Shown here one piece after another: positions 1-6,901 of a stretch of DNA of 7,610 bases (position 1 is the first letter of the stretch; each line of letters begins with the position of its first letter). Source of the stretch: Bacteroidota bacterium (GTDB lineage Bacteria; CLD3; SB21). Location of the stretch: assembly GCA_020438245.1 (NCBI GenBank), contig JAGQUY010000251.1, positions 1 through 7,610 on the forward strand. Direction: 5' to 3'. A program made the position numbers and the translations under genes. The notes under the pieces were generated by a model. That model saw only the letters and a list, made by a program, of their open reading frames with translations, had not been told where the DNA came from and searched no databases.

Positions 1-1700
1 CGAAGGAGTCCATCGTCACGCTCGTAAAGAACTTCATGGAACGAGAACTTTCCGTCAACAAAAAATTGACCCGTATTGGTTCCGCCCTCTCCGCCGAACG
101 CAATCTGGATGCCCTTCTTGAAATGATTGTTGTAGAGGCAATGGATTTTACCGGTGCGGACGGAGGCACGTTGTATATCATGGCTCCGGATGAGCGGAGT
201 ATAGCATTCAAGATTTTGCAAACACGCTCTTTGAATTTCAAGATGGGTGGAACGAGCGGTAAGGCTATTCCCTTTCCGAATGTCAAATTATACAAAGACG
301 ACGGTACCAAGAACGAGCAGCAGGTATCCGCGCATGTGGCACTGTCCGGTCAAACCGTCAATATTGCGGACGTATACGAAGTGGAAGGATTCGATTTTCA
401 GGGCACAAAGGCATTCGACAAGAATACCGGATATCGTTCAAAGTCAATGATGGTCGTTGCGATGAGAAACCACGAGGATGAGATCATTGGTGTTTTACAG
501 TTGTTAAACTGCACAGATCCTCAAGGGGTTGTCATTCCTTTTTCAAACGATTACCAAGAGCTCATCGAATCGTTGGCTTCGCAGGCGGCCGTGGCGATCA
601 CGAATACCCAACTTATTCATGACCTTAGCAATCTGTTGGATTCATTCATCCAGGTTATTGCAAGCGCGATCGACGAAAAATCACCTTACACCGGCGGTCA
701 CATCCGGCGCGTGGCAGAGCTCACCCAGCAGATCGCCAGGGGAATGAGTGATTCGGAACTGGAAAAGTGGCGCGCATTCAAGATGAACGAAGATGAGCAC
801 AACGAGCTTCGTATTGCGGGCTGGATGCATGACATTGGAAAAATCACCACGCCAGAATTTGTCGTGGACAAAGCGACCAAATTGGAAACGATATATGATC
901 GAATCCACACGGTGCTTGCCAAGTTTGAGATCCTGAAGAGGGACATTGCTCTTAAGTATGAAATTAATCGCACAAAGCTGTCTTCGAGCCGATCAAAAGA
1001 CAAAGCCAAAAAGATGCGGGAATTGAAAAGAGAATATGACGAACGCATCAAACAAATTGATGACGATGCAGCCTTCATCAAGGTCAGTAATATCGGCGGT
1101 GAATTCATGGAACCCGAAAAGATCGAGCGTTTGAAGCAGATCGGTATGCAAAAGATTATGCTCGAGGGTCAAGAAACGGATCTGTTGACTGAAAATGAAA
1201 TATACAATTTGTCGATCAAACGAGGCACACTGACTGAAGAAGAGCGGATCGTAATTCAAAATCATGTCGTCTTGACGATCAAGATGTTGGAAAAACTGCC
1301 TTGGCCCAAGAAGCTAAGCAGGGTCACCGAATGGGCCGGCGGCCATCATGAAAAACTGGATGGTACCGGTTACCCGCTAGGATTGAAAGCAGAGCAGTTG
1401 TCCACGCAGGCCCGCGTAATGGCTGTCGCTGATATCTTTGAAGCGCTGACCGCAGCGGATCGGCCGTACAAACCGGGTAAGAAAATCTCCGAGTGTATCA
1501 AAATCCTTGGCTTCATGGTCAAAGACAACCACATAGACGCCGACATTACAGACTTCTTTATCCAATCAGGCATGGCCCAAGATTATGCCCGACGGGAATT
1601 GAAAGACTATCAACTGGATACTTTTGTGTGGAAGGGCATAGAGTATGATTGTCGAAGACCGGAAAAAGCAACCGAAGAAACGACCGCTCCGGCCTCATGA
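1..1700 (+). CDS. GAF + HD-GYP domain protein, predicted cyclic-di-GMP phosphodiesterase (5' end uncertain)
   Basis: This is a predicted cytosolic sensor-effector that hydrolyses cyclic-di-GMP in response to a GAF ligand. Numbering from the ATG at 36 gives 554 residues. A GAF domain spans about 15-192, with typical text such as VNIADVYEVEGFDF and IIGVLQLLN. The HD-GYP domain runs about 200-515. Its metal-site residues all look present: H222, H265-D266 (HDIGK), H410, H437-H438 (HHEKLDGTGYP) and D466 (VMAVADIFEALT). About 100 extra, mostly helical and charged residues lie between HDIGK and H410, as in a known HD-GYP subgroup. The tail after about 525 is polar. The ATG at 36 lacks a Shine-Dalgarno sequence, and its frame stays open to base 3 with plausible coding text, so the real start may lie outside the window with another domain. 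The stop overlaps thiD by ATGA. The family is certain; c-di-GMP activity and the GAF ligand are inferred. Confidence 0.9.
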   Translation, partial: KESIVTLVKNFMERELSVNKKLTRIGSALSAERNLDALLEMIVVEAMDFTGADGGTLYIMAPDERSIAFKILQTRSLNFKMGGTSGKAIPFPNVKLYKDDGTKNEQQVSAHVALSGQTVNIADVYEVEGFDFQGTKAFDKNTGYRSKSMMVVAMRNHEDEIIGVLQLLNCTDPQGVVIPFSNDYQELIESLASQAAVAITNTQLIHDLSNLLDSFIQVIASAIDEKSPYTGGHIRRVAELTQQIARGMSDSELEKWRAFKMNEDEHNELRIAGWMHDIGKITTPEFVVDKATKLETIYDRIHTVLAKFEILKRDIALKYEINRTKLSSSRSKDKAKKMRELKREYDERIKQIDDDAAFIKVSNIGGEFMEPEKIERLKQIGMQKIMLEGQETDLLTENEIYNLSIKRGTLTEEERIVIQNHVVLTIKMLEKLPWPKKLSRVTEWAGGHHEKLDGTGYPLGLKAEQLSTQARVMAVADIFEALTAADRPYKPGKKISECIKILGFMVKDNHIDADITDFFIQSGMAQDYARRELKDYQLDTFVWKGIEYDCRRPEKATEETTAPAS

Positions 1701-2488
1701 AAAGACCTCGTGCCCTGACCATTGCGGGTTCTGACTCGGGTGGGGGCGCGGGTATTCAAGCCGACCTCAAGACGTTTGCAGCACATGGCGTCTACGGCTC
1801 CAGTGTTATCACGAGTATCACCGCGCAAAACACCATCGGAGTCTCCGGAACTCAAGATATTGATCCGGGTATCATTTCCCTCCAGATTGAAGCCGTCCTG
1901 ACCGATATTGGTGCAGATTCGATCAAAACGGGCATGCTGTCGAATCCAGATATTGTCCGGACTGTGGTCTCTACATTGAAACCTTTTCAAATCAAGAAAC
2001 TGGTAGTTGATCCTGTCATGATTTCCAAGAGCGGCCACTCGTTACTCTCTCCGAATGCAGTCAAAACGGTCGTCGATCAGTTGCTCCCCTGTGCGTTTGT
2101 CCTGACGCCGAATATACCTGAGGCCGAAGCACTAACGGGATTAAAGATAGCGGACTTGGAGGGAATGAAAACGGCTGCGCGGCTACTTGCATCGATGGGT
2201 CCGAGAAGCGTGATCGTAAAAGGCGGTCATTTGCGGGGTGAAGCCGTGGATGTATTGTACTGGAAGAAAGAGTTTCTGGTATTGCGAACCGGACGGTTTA
2301 ACACCAAAAATACTCACGGTACGGGCTGCACCTTCAGCGCAGCGATTACATCCTACCTGGCACGTGGATCAGATCTGCCCTCCGCATTTCGAGGCGCCAA
2401 GCGGTACATTACTTCTGCCATCAAGAAGAGTTATTCAATCGGCAAGGGTCACGGTCCGGTCAATCACTTCCATCGGTTTCGTGCATGA
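1697..2488 (+). CDS. thiD: Hydroxymethylpyrimidine/phosphomethylpyrimidine kinase
   Basis: ThiD phosphorylates HMP to HMP-P and then HMP-PP, the pyrimidine half of thiamine (EC 2.7.1.49 and 2.7.4.7), in the cytosol. The product has 263 residues, the usual length for this ribokinase-fold family, and starts MKRPRALTIAGSDSGGGAG as ThiD proteins normally do. Residues matching the known active site of the enzyme are visible: D23, Q44, M80, D105 and V107 (DPVM), N139 (TPN), K175 (VKGGH), and the NTHGTGC anion hole ending in C211. The start at 1697 overlaps the upstream stop as ATGA. A TTG at 1649 in frame would add 16 residues that do not resemble the family and lie inside the upstream gene, so it was not used. 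No Shine-Dalgarno sequence is seen, so translation is probably coupled. No other thiamine gene is in the window, so the pathway context is unknown. Confidence 0.96.
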   Translation: MKRPRALTIAGSDSGGGAGIQADLKTFAAHGVYGSSVITSITAQNTIGVSGTQDIDPGIISLQIEAVLTDIGADSIKTGMLSNPDIVRTVVSTLKPFQIKKLVVDPVMISKSGHSLLSPNAVKTVVDQLLPCAFVLTPNIPEAEALTGLKIADLEGMKTAARLLASMGPRSVIVKGGHLRGEAVDVLYWKKEFLVLRTGRFNTKNTHGTGCTFSAAITSYLARGSDLPSAFRGAKRYITSAIKKSYSIGKGHGPVNHFHRFRA

Positions 2489-2964
2489 AATTTCGAAGGG
2501 CTATCTACTGGATTTTGATATTTGTCGGATTCGGCAATTTTCTGCTTTGGCTTCCGATGTCCGTTATCGATATACTTCAGGGAAGATACACCGAAGTAAA
2601 TCCTGCCGAAAAGACCAGCCTGAGTATCCTGGTCGGGCTTATGATGTCTTGCGGGATCATGCCACTTCTGGTTGGAATTGTGAGTGTTTTCAAACTGCGA
2701 CAACTGAACCTGAACCAGGCCATGGCAGAAGAACATCGTCTGAATGATGAGTTGCTTAAACTCGCCGTGAGAAATTTTGGTAAATTAACCGTGGTGGAGG
2801 CCGCTCTTGGTTTGAATATTAGTATTGAACAAGCGGACCATTTGCTGAACCGATGTATGGAAAAACATCTGGCCGAAATGCAGGTTAGTGAATCGGGCAT
2901 CCTTGTTTACCACTTCCTTCCGTTCATTACGGGCAGGGAAAAACAGACCGCGGAAACCATCTGA
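2485..2964 (+). CDS. Uncharacterised two-helix membrane protein with winged-helix-like C-terminal domain
   Basis: I do not recognise this 159-residue protein. It has two hydrophobic helices, about residues 8-30 and 45-69. KFRR lies before the first and KLRQ after the second, so by the positive-inside rule both ends should be cytoplasmic, with a short outside loop at about 31-44. A polar helix at 72-90 leads into a compact domain, about 90-145. Its pattern (LLKLAVRNFGKLTVVEAALG, then a second helix with QADHLLNRCMEKHLAEM, then a strand ending GILVYHF) looks like a winged helix. Similar domains occur at the ends of other small membrane proteins, where they may bind DNA or a protein partner. The start overlaps the thiD stop as ATGA. 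The stop directly abuts the prmC start in the same frame. The gene itself looks real from its codon pattern and tight packing; function is unknown. Confidence 0.82.
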   Translation: MKFRRAIYWILIFVGFGNFLLWLPMSVIDILQGRYTEVNPAEKTSLSILVGLMMSCGIMPLLVGIVSVFKLRQLNLNQAMAEEHRLNDELLKLAVRNFGKLTVVEAALGLNISIEQADHLLNRCMEKHLAEMQVSESGILVYHFLPFITGREKQTAETI

Positions 2965-2967
2965 TTG
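2962..2967 (+). other. TGA stop abutting in-frame TTG start (membrane protein / prmC junction)
   Basis: The TGA at 2962-2964 ends the membrane protein, and the TTG at 2965-2967 begins prmC with no base between them. Both genes use the same reading frame, so one codon alone separates them. There is no convincing Shine-Dalgarno sequence in the preceding bases (cggaaaccatc), which points to re-initiation by the ribosome that has just terminated. An ATG at 2998 is the next candidate start but would remove the conserved WTVRDL region of PrmC. Confidence 0.65.
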
Positions 2968-3861
2968 AAACAGCATATTTGGACGGTTCGCGATCTTATG
3001 GAGCGGACCACAACTTATTTTGAACAAAAAGGACTGCCGGAACCCCGAATCAATTGTGAGTGGCTGCTTGCCCACACCCTTTCGCTCAAACGATTCGACT
3101 TGTACGTTAATCATGACAGACCCCTGAATGCGACGGAACTGGCCGTATTCAAATCGCTTATTCAGCGACGGGTCAAACGTGAGCCGTTACAGTACATCGT
3201 TGGATCTGTTGAATTTATGGGTCTTCCATTTACAGTTCGTACGGGCGTCCTTATCCCCAGACCAGAAACGGAATTACTTGTCGAGGCTGCTCTTTCAATC
3301 TGTGAATCCAGAAGCAAGCCGATAAAGATTCTCGATATCGGAATCGGCAGCGGATGTATTGGAATTTCTATGGCGTACTATCTGCGTAGCAAGCAGATCC
3401 CAGCCACCATTACCGGACTGGATATAAGCAAAGAAGCTGTTGAACTCTCACGGCTTAATGCCGAGCAAATTGTATCGGATTGCGATGTTACGCTCGTTGA
3501 AGGAGATGTCAATCTTGTGAGATCGGTCTCCAAACTGGGTGGTCCATTCGACTTGATCTTGTCGAACCCACCGTATATCCCAACCGGGGAACTGGGGGAT
3601 TTGGAACCGGAAGTGCGCTCTTTTGAGCCGGTTGAAGCCCTCGATGGCGGAACCACGGGCCTTGACTTTTATAAACGTATCGTTTCGCTGGCACCGGAAT
3701 GGCTGGTGGAGGATAGGAATTCGGTCGTGATTCTCGAATCCGGATATCGACAGGCGCCGGAAATCGAATCCATGTTAGTCGAACGAGGATTTGCAGTTAA
3801 GAAAATAAAAGACTATAATTTCGTTGATCGTGTAATAATAGGTTCTTTATTTCGGTCATGA
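2965..3861 (+). CDS. prmC: Peptide chain release factor N5-glutamine methyltransferase
   Basis: PrmC (HemK family) methylates the glutamine of the GGQ motif in release factors RF1 and RF2 using S-adenosylmethionine (EC 2.1.1.297), which improves translation termination. The product is 298 residues, normal for the family. The N-terminal helical domain (about 1-85) contains PRINCEWLLAHTL and PLQYIVG. The SAM-binding Rossmann part carries GVLIPRPETE (94-103), the glycine motif DIGIGSGCIG (124-133) and the catalytic, glutamine-binding NPPY at 201-204, followed by EPVEALDGGTTGLDFY. The TTG start is chosen because residues WTVRDL just after it match the family N-terminus, which an ATG start at 2998 would remove. 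The gene often sits beside prfA elsewhere; here it does not. Its stop overlaps the next start as ATGA. Confidence 0.95.
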   Translation: MKQHIWTVRDLMERTTTYFEQKGLPEPRINCEWLLAHTLSLKRFDLYVNHDRPLNATELAVFKSLIQRRVKREPLQYIVGSVEFMGLPFTVRTGVLIPRPETELLVEAALSICESRSKPIKILDIGIGSGCIGISMAYYLRSKQIPATITGLDISKEAVELSRLNAEQIVSDCDVTLVEGDVNLVRSVSKLGGPFDLILSNPPYIPTGELGDLEPEVRSFEPVEALDGGTTGLDFYKRIVSLAPEWLVEDRNSVVILESGYRQAPEIESMLVERGFAVKKIKDYNFVDRVIIGSLFRS

Positions 3862-5078
3862 CAGTTACTCTTCAAGAAATTCGCAATCAATTTGAAGAAG
3901 TCATCCAGTCTTTGCAGGATGGCGTCATTATTATTGATGCATTGAGCAAGATCGTATTTGCCAACCATGCGGCAGCCGAAATCCTTGAATACAATGACAA
4001 GGCGGGCTTGATTGGCGTATCGATGGATGACTTGTATGCAAATCCGGATGATCACGATTCTTTGCTCTCCATTCTGGGCCACCGGGGGGAAGCCGAAAAA
4101 AGTATTTTTGATTGGAAAAAGAAGGACGGCAGCACGACGCTGATCGAGTTGACAGCCAAACCGGTGCGCAACGCCGAGGGCCACGTGGCAGGGTTTCACG
4201 GGATTTTCAGAGATATCAGTAAAAAACTCCAAAGTCAGATTGCTCAACAGGAAACTCTTGCAGAGACCGCGGCCCGATCCATCGATGAGAACAAACTGCT
4301 GGATATAATCAATTTTTATCAATCCATTCCGATGTCTCTGATTCTCCAAGGGGTCGCCCATAATTTGAATACACCTTTGGGGACCATCCGCGGCCGTGCC
4401 GAACTGCTGATTCATCAAATCCGCAAAAACGCCCATCTCTGTGCGGCGGTATCTGAAACTAAACTTCAGCAGGACATTGAGCAATTTCATGCGAAACTGA
4501 GTAAAGGATTGGATGAAATTGTCGCTCAAGTTGATCGCGCAAGCGTTCTGATTCACGGATTTGCGGACAAAGTTTCCCTGGAGATGAATACCGTAGAGAC
4601 GGAAATCGATATTAATAAACTGGTAGAACAAGAATTTCGCTTTTTTGAATCCAGTCTATTCTTCAAACACAAAGTAAAGAAAGAGCTCCGTCTCGACCCC
4701 ACGATTAAACCGATTATTGGCGTCTACCGGGACTTTAGTCAAGCCATCTATAATCTCATTGTTAACTCGATGAAGGCAACAAGCGACAAAGAAGAGCGAA
4801 TTTTGATTGCGAGAACATACCAAGATGATACGTTTATCAATATTGAACTTGAAGATAATCGGGAGCTGATCCCGGGTGACAATTCGGTATACGAGTTGTC
4901 GACAAATCTGGATCCTCGCTTGGATAAAATTCCGGAGGAGGCCAGATTCAGCATTTATGATCTCGAAGTAGCGAACGTCCTGCGACTTCTGAGCGCCCAG
5001 CAAGTGGAAGTGGAGGTGTTTCCTGACAACCTGCCCAAGTTCATTATCCGCATTCCCAAGTCTCCGGTCCAGGCATGA
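3858..5078 (+). CDS. PAS domain protein with histidine-kinase-like DHp domain and degenerate ATPase domain
   Basis: This 406-residue protein has no membrane segment, so it should be cytosolic. A PAS sensor domain covers about 8-123 (start QSLQDGVIIIDALSKIVFAN, end GFHGIFRDIS). A linker helix leads to a dimerisation/phosphoacceptor region with H168 in VAHNLNTPLGTIRG. That is a recognisable H-box, but with N instead of E/D after the His. The ATPase-like part keeps the N-box (N299 and N303 in YNLIVNSMKA) and an aspartate at the G1 position (D333). The G1 glycines are replaced (DNRELIP instead of DNGxGIP), and the G2 glycine motif and lid are absent (FSIYDLEVANVLRLL). The final strand FIIRIPK is normal, so the frame is intact. 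It overlaps the prmC stop and the receiver start by ATGA at both ends. Likely roles are a pseudo-kinase, phosphotransferase or phosphatase acting on the adjacent receiver. It could still be a weak kinase. Confidence 0.88.
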   Translation: MTVTLQEIRNQFEEVIQSLQDGVIIIDALSKIVFANHAAAEILEYNDKAGLIGVSMDDLYANPDDHDSLLSILGHRGEAEKSIFDWKKKDGSTTLIELTAKPVRNAEGHVAGFHGIFRDISKKLQSQIAQQETLAETAARSIDENKLLDIINFYQSIPMSLILQGVAHNLNTPLGTIRGRAELLIHQIRKNAHLCAAVSETKLQQDIEQFHAKLSKGLDEIVAQVDRASVLIHGFADKVSLEMNTVETEIDINKLVEQEFRFFESSLFFKHKVKKELRLDPTIKPIIGVYRDFSQAIYNLIVNSMKATSDKEERILIARTYQDDTFINIELEDNRELIPGDNSVYELSTNLDPRLDKIPEEARFSIYDLEVANVLRLLSAQQVEVEVFPDNLPKFIIRIPKSPVQA

Positions 5079-5437
5079 GCAGGCCGCGCATTCTGGTCAT
5101 CGAAGACGAAGAAGCCGTGCAAGATCTCTACGTCGATATATTCACAGAATTTGAAGTTGTAACTGCCTCGACGGGTCGTGATGCGCTGGCACTGGTCGAA
5201 ATGGACAGGCACTTTGATCTGTATATTGTTGATGTCGGACTTCCTGACGCCAACGGATTTGATTTGATCAGCAGAATTCGGAAGGTGGATGAAAAAGGGA
5301 AATTTGTCGTTGGAACCGGATATCCACTGGATGGCCTTCATGATCGCATATCGGATACCCATCCGGACCTTGTTTTTTCAAAGCCGTTTAAGATAACCGA
5401 GTTTCATGAACAAGTAAGAACACTCGTCGCTGCGTAG
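5075..5437 (+). CDS. Stand-alone response regulator receiver domain protein
   Basis: This is a 120-residue CheY-like receiver with no output domain. The phosphorylation site is complete. The acidic pair is E10/D11 in ILVIEDEE. The phosphoacceptor is D53 in LYIVDVGLPDANGFDL. The switch threonine is T81 in VVGTGYP, where the following residue is Gly rather than the common Ala. The conserved lysine is K103 in FSKPF. It ends just after the last receiver helix, so it must act by binding a partner protein or as an intermediate in a phosphorelay. The start overlaps the PAS/pseudo-kinase stop as ATGA, which makes that protein the probable partner. There is no Shine-Dalgarno sequence, so coupling is expected. 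The receiver call is safe; direction of phosphate flow is unknown. Confidence 0.94.
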   Translation: MSRPRILVIEDEEAVQDLYVDIFTEFEVVTASTGRDALALVEMDRHFDLYIVDVGLPDANGFDLISRIRKVDEKGKFVVGTGYPLDGLHDRISDTHPDLVFSKPFKITEFHEQVRTLVAA

Positions 5438-5444
5438 ACAAATC

Positions 5445-6893
5445 ATGAGCCTGAAGATCCACAATACCTTATCCCGTTCCAAAGAACCTTTTGTGCCGCT
5501 GAAGGACAACGAGGTGCTGATGTACACGTGCGGACCGACGGTATACAACTTTATACATATCGGCAATGCGCGTACGTTTGTCATGTCGGATGTGATTCGT
5601 CGCTATCTTGAATATTCCGGTTATCGGGTGAAATATGTGATGAACATAACTGATATCGATGATCGCATTATTGCCGAAGCCAACAAGAAGGGACTTGAGT
5701 TTGCGGAAGTAAATCAGCTCTACACCGAAGCCTTCTTCGAAGATATCGCCGGCATGGGGATCAAAATGCCGGACGCGGTGCCGAGGGTCACCGAACACGT
5801 AGACGAGATCATCAACATGATTCAGACGCTGATTTTGAAAGGATTCGCGTACGAATCTGAAGGGAGCGTCTATTACGATGTTTCAAAGTTCAAAGGGTAT
5901 GGCAAACTTTCCGGGAAAAAAACAGAGGATTTGATCTCCGGTTCAAGGGTTGATGTGGATGAACGTAAGAAAAACCCGCTGGACTTCGTGTTGTGGAAGG
6001 CGTCAAAACCCGGGGAACCCGAATGGGACAGCCTTTGGGGAAAAGGGCGTCCGGGCTGGCATATTGAATGCTCGGCCATGTGTCTGCATCATCTGGGCGA
6101 TCGGGTGGATATCCATTGCGGCGGAGCTGACCTGGTATTTCCACATCATGAAAATGAAATTGCTCAAAGTGAAGCTGCAACGGGTCAGCCTTTTGCAAAG
6201 TACTGGGTTCACTTCGGGTTCCTCAATGTGGACAACGAAAAAATGTCCAAATCGTTGGGTAATTTCTGGCTGGCCCGAGACGTGCTCAAACGATTCAGAC
6301 CGGAGGTTATTCGAATCTTCTTTATGCAGAAACACTACGCAAGCCCCCTCAACTACAGCGAAGAGAACTTGCGTGATGTGGAAACAGCCCACAAAAGACT
6401 CGAGGCCACCTTCAATCGCTTGGTTCAGGTCTTGGACCTTAAAGAATCACTCGGAGGATCACTGGGTACGGACACAATTCTGCCGGAGCTTGAAAAACTT
6501 TCGTCCGATTTGGACCGTTGGCAAGCGGAATTCAATGAAGCCATGAATGATGACTTCAATACCGCGGCTGCTCTCAGCAAGGTCTTTGAATTGTTCGGTA
6601 GCCTTGGGAAAATTGTTTCCATCAAGAAACTCAATGATTTTTCCGTTTATGTGCTCAAACGGGCTCACGACCAAATTCTTGAATGGAATGAAATTCTCGG
6701 TTTTCTAAACCTTTCCAAGCCGGAAGGTATTTCCAAGAAATACGAACAGATTATGGGTGTGCTTCTTGACCTAAGATCGGAGCTCCGAAAAAGAAAAGAA
6801 TGGGCCCTTAGCGACCAAATACGAGACGGCCTGTTGGCGATTGGAATTTCTATTGAAGACACACCTGAAGGAACCACCTGGAAAATAAAATAG
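5445..6893 (+). CDS. cysS: Cysteinyl-tRNA synthetase
   Basis: CysRS, a class I aminoacyl-tRNA synthetase, charges tRNA-Cys with cysteine (EC 6.1.1.16) in the cytosol. The 482 residues are close to the usual length. The HIGH motif appears as HIGN at 38-41, and the KMSKS loop is at 266-270. The zinc ligands that select cysteine are all present: C29 (MYTCGPTVY), C209 (GWHIECSAM), H234 and E238 (FPHHENEIA). MNITDIDDRI at 66-75 and WVHFGFLNVDNEKMSKS are characteristic. The C-terminal helical anticodon-binding part, about 310-482, includes MNDDFNTAAALS (367-378) and ends in RKRKEWALSDQIRDGL. The start lies 7 bases after the receiver stop without a Shine-Dalgarno sequence. It looks fully functional and is the second translation-related gene here after prmC. 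Confidence 0.98.
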   Translation: MSLKIHNTLSRSKEPFVPLKDNEVLMYTCGPTVYNFIHIGNARTFVMSDVIRRYLEYSGYRVKYVMNITDIDDRIIAEANKKGLEFAEVNQLYTEAFFEDIAGMGIKMPDAVPRVTEHVDEIINMIQTLILKGFAYESEGSVYYDVSKFKGYGKLSGKKTEDLISGSRVDVDERKKNPLDFVLWKASKPGEPEWDSLWGKGRPGWHIECSAMCLHHLGDRVDIHCGGADLVFPHHENEIAQSEAATGQPFAKYWVHFGFLNVDNEKMSKSLGNFWLARDVLKRFRPEVIRIFFMQKHYASPLNYSEENLRDVETAHKRLEATFNRLVQVLDLKESLGGSLGTDTILPELEKLSSDLDRWQAEFNEAMNDDFNTAAALSKVFELFGSLGKIVSIKKLNDFSVYVLKRAHDQILEWNEILGFLNLSKPEGISKKYEQIMGVLLDLRSELRKRKEWALSDQIRDGLLAIGISIEDTPEGTTWKIK

Positions 6894-6897
6894 GTGA
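6892..6897 (+). promoter_or_regulatory. Shine-Dalgarno sequence of the cyclase-family gene
   Basis: AGGTGA starts within the cysS stop codon (TAG at 6891-6893) and ends four bases before the ATG at 6902. It is the only good match to the 16S rRNA 3' end in front of any gene in the window, so this gene can initiate independently of upstream translation. Confidence 0.6.
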
Positions 6898-6901
6898 ACC
6901 T

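Noticed and set aside
1649..1696. Possible 16-residue N-terminal extension of ThiD from a TTG
   Set aside because: The added residues lie inside the upstream gene and do not resemble ThiD; the ATG at 1697 gives the standard family N-terminus.
2238..2747. 169-codon plus-strand frame spanning the thiD end and the membrane protein
   Set aside because: It overlaps two better-supported genes and has low-plausibility composition.
3813..4631. 272-codon open frame on the minus strand across the prmC/PAS boundary
   Set aside because: It has no recognisable domain and lies opposite two clear plus-strand genes with good family motifs; it is a shadow of their codon use.
4848..5057. Frameshift or sequencing error as the cause of the lost G1/G2 boxes in the PAS/kinase-like protein
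   Set aside because: The same frame contains the N-box before and the normal last strand FIIRIPK after the region, with an exact ATGA overlap to the next gene; a single shift could not give this.
5438..5444. Terminator or promoter between the receiver gene and cysS
   Set aside because: The gap is only 7 bases, and no hairpin with a T-run or convincing -35/-10 pair was seen around it.
5950..6546. 198-codon plus-strand frame inside cysS
   Set aside because: Out of frame with an intact, motif-complete cysteinyl-tRNA synthetase and with no family features of its own.
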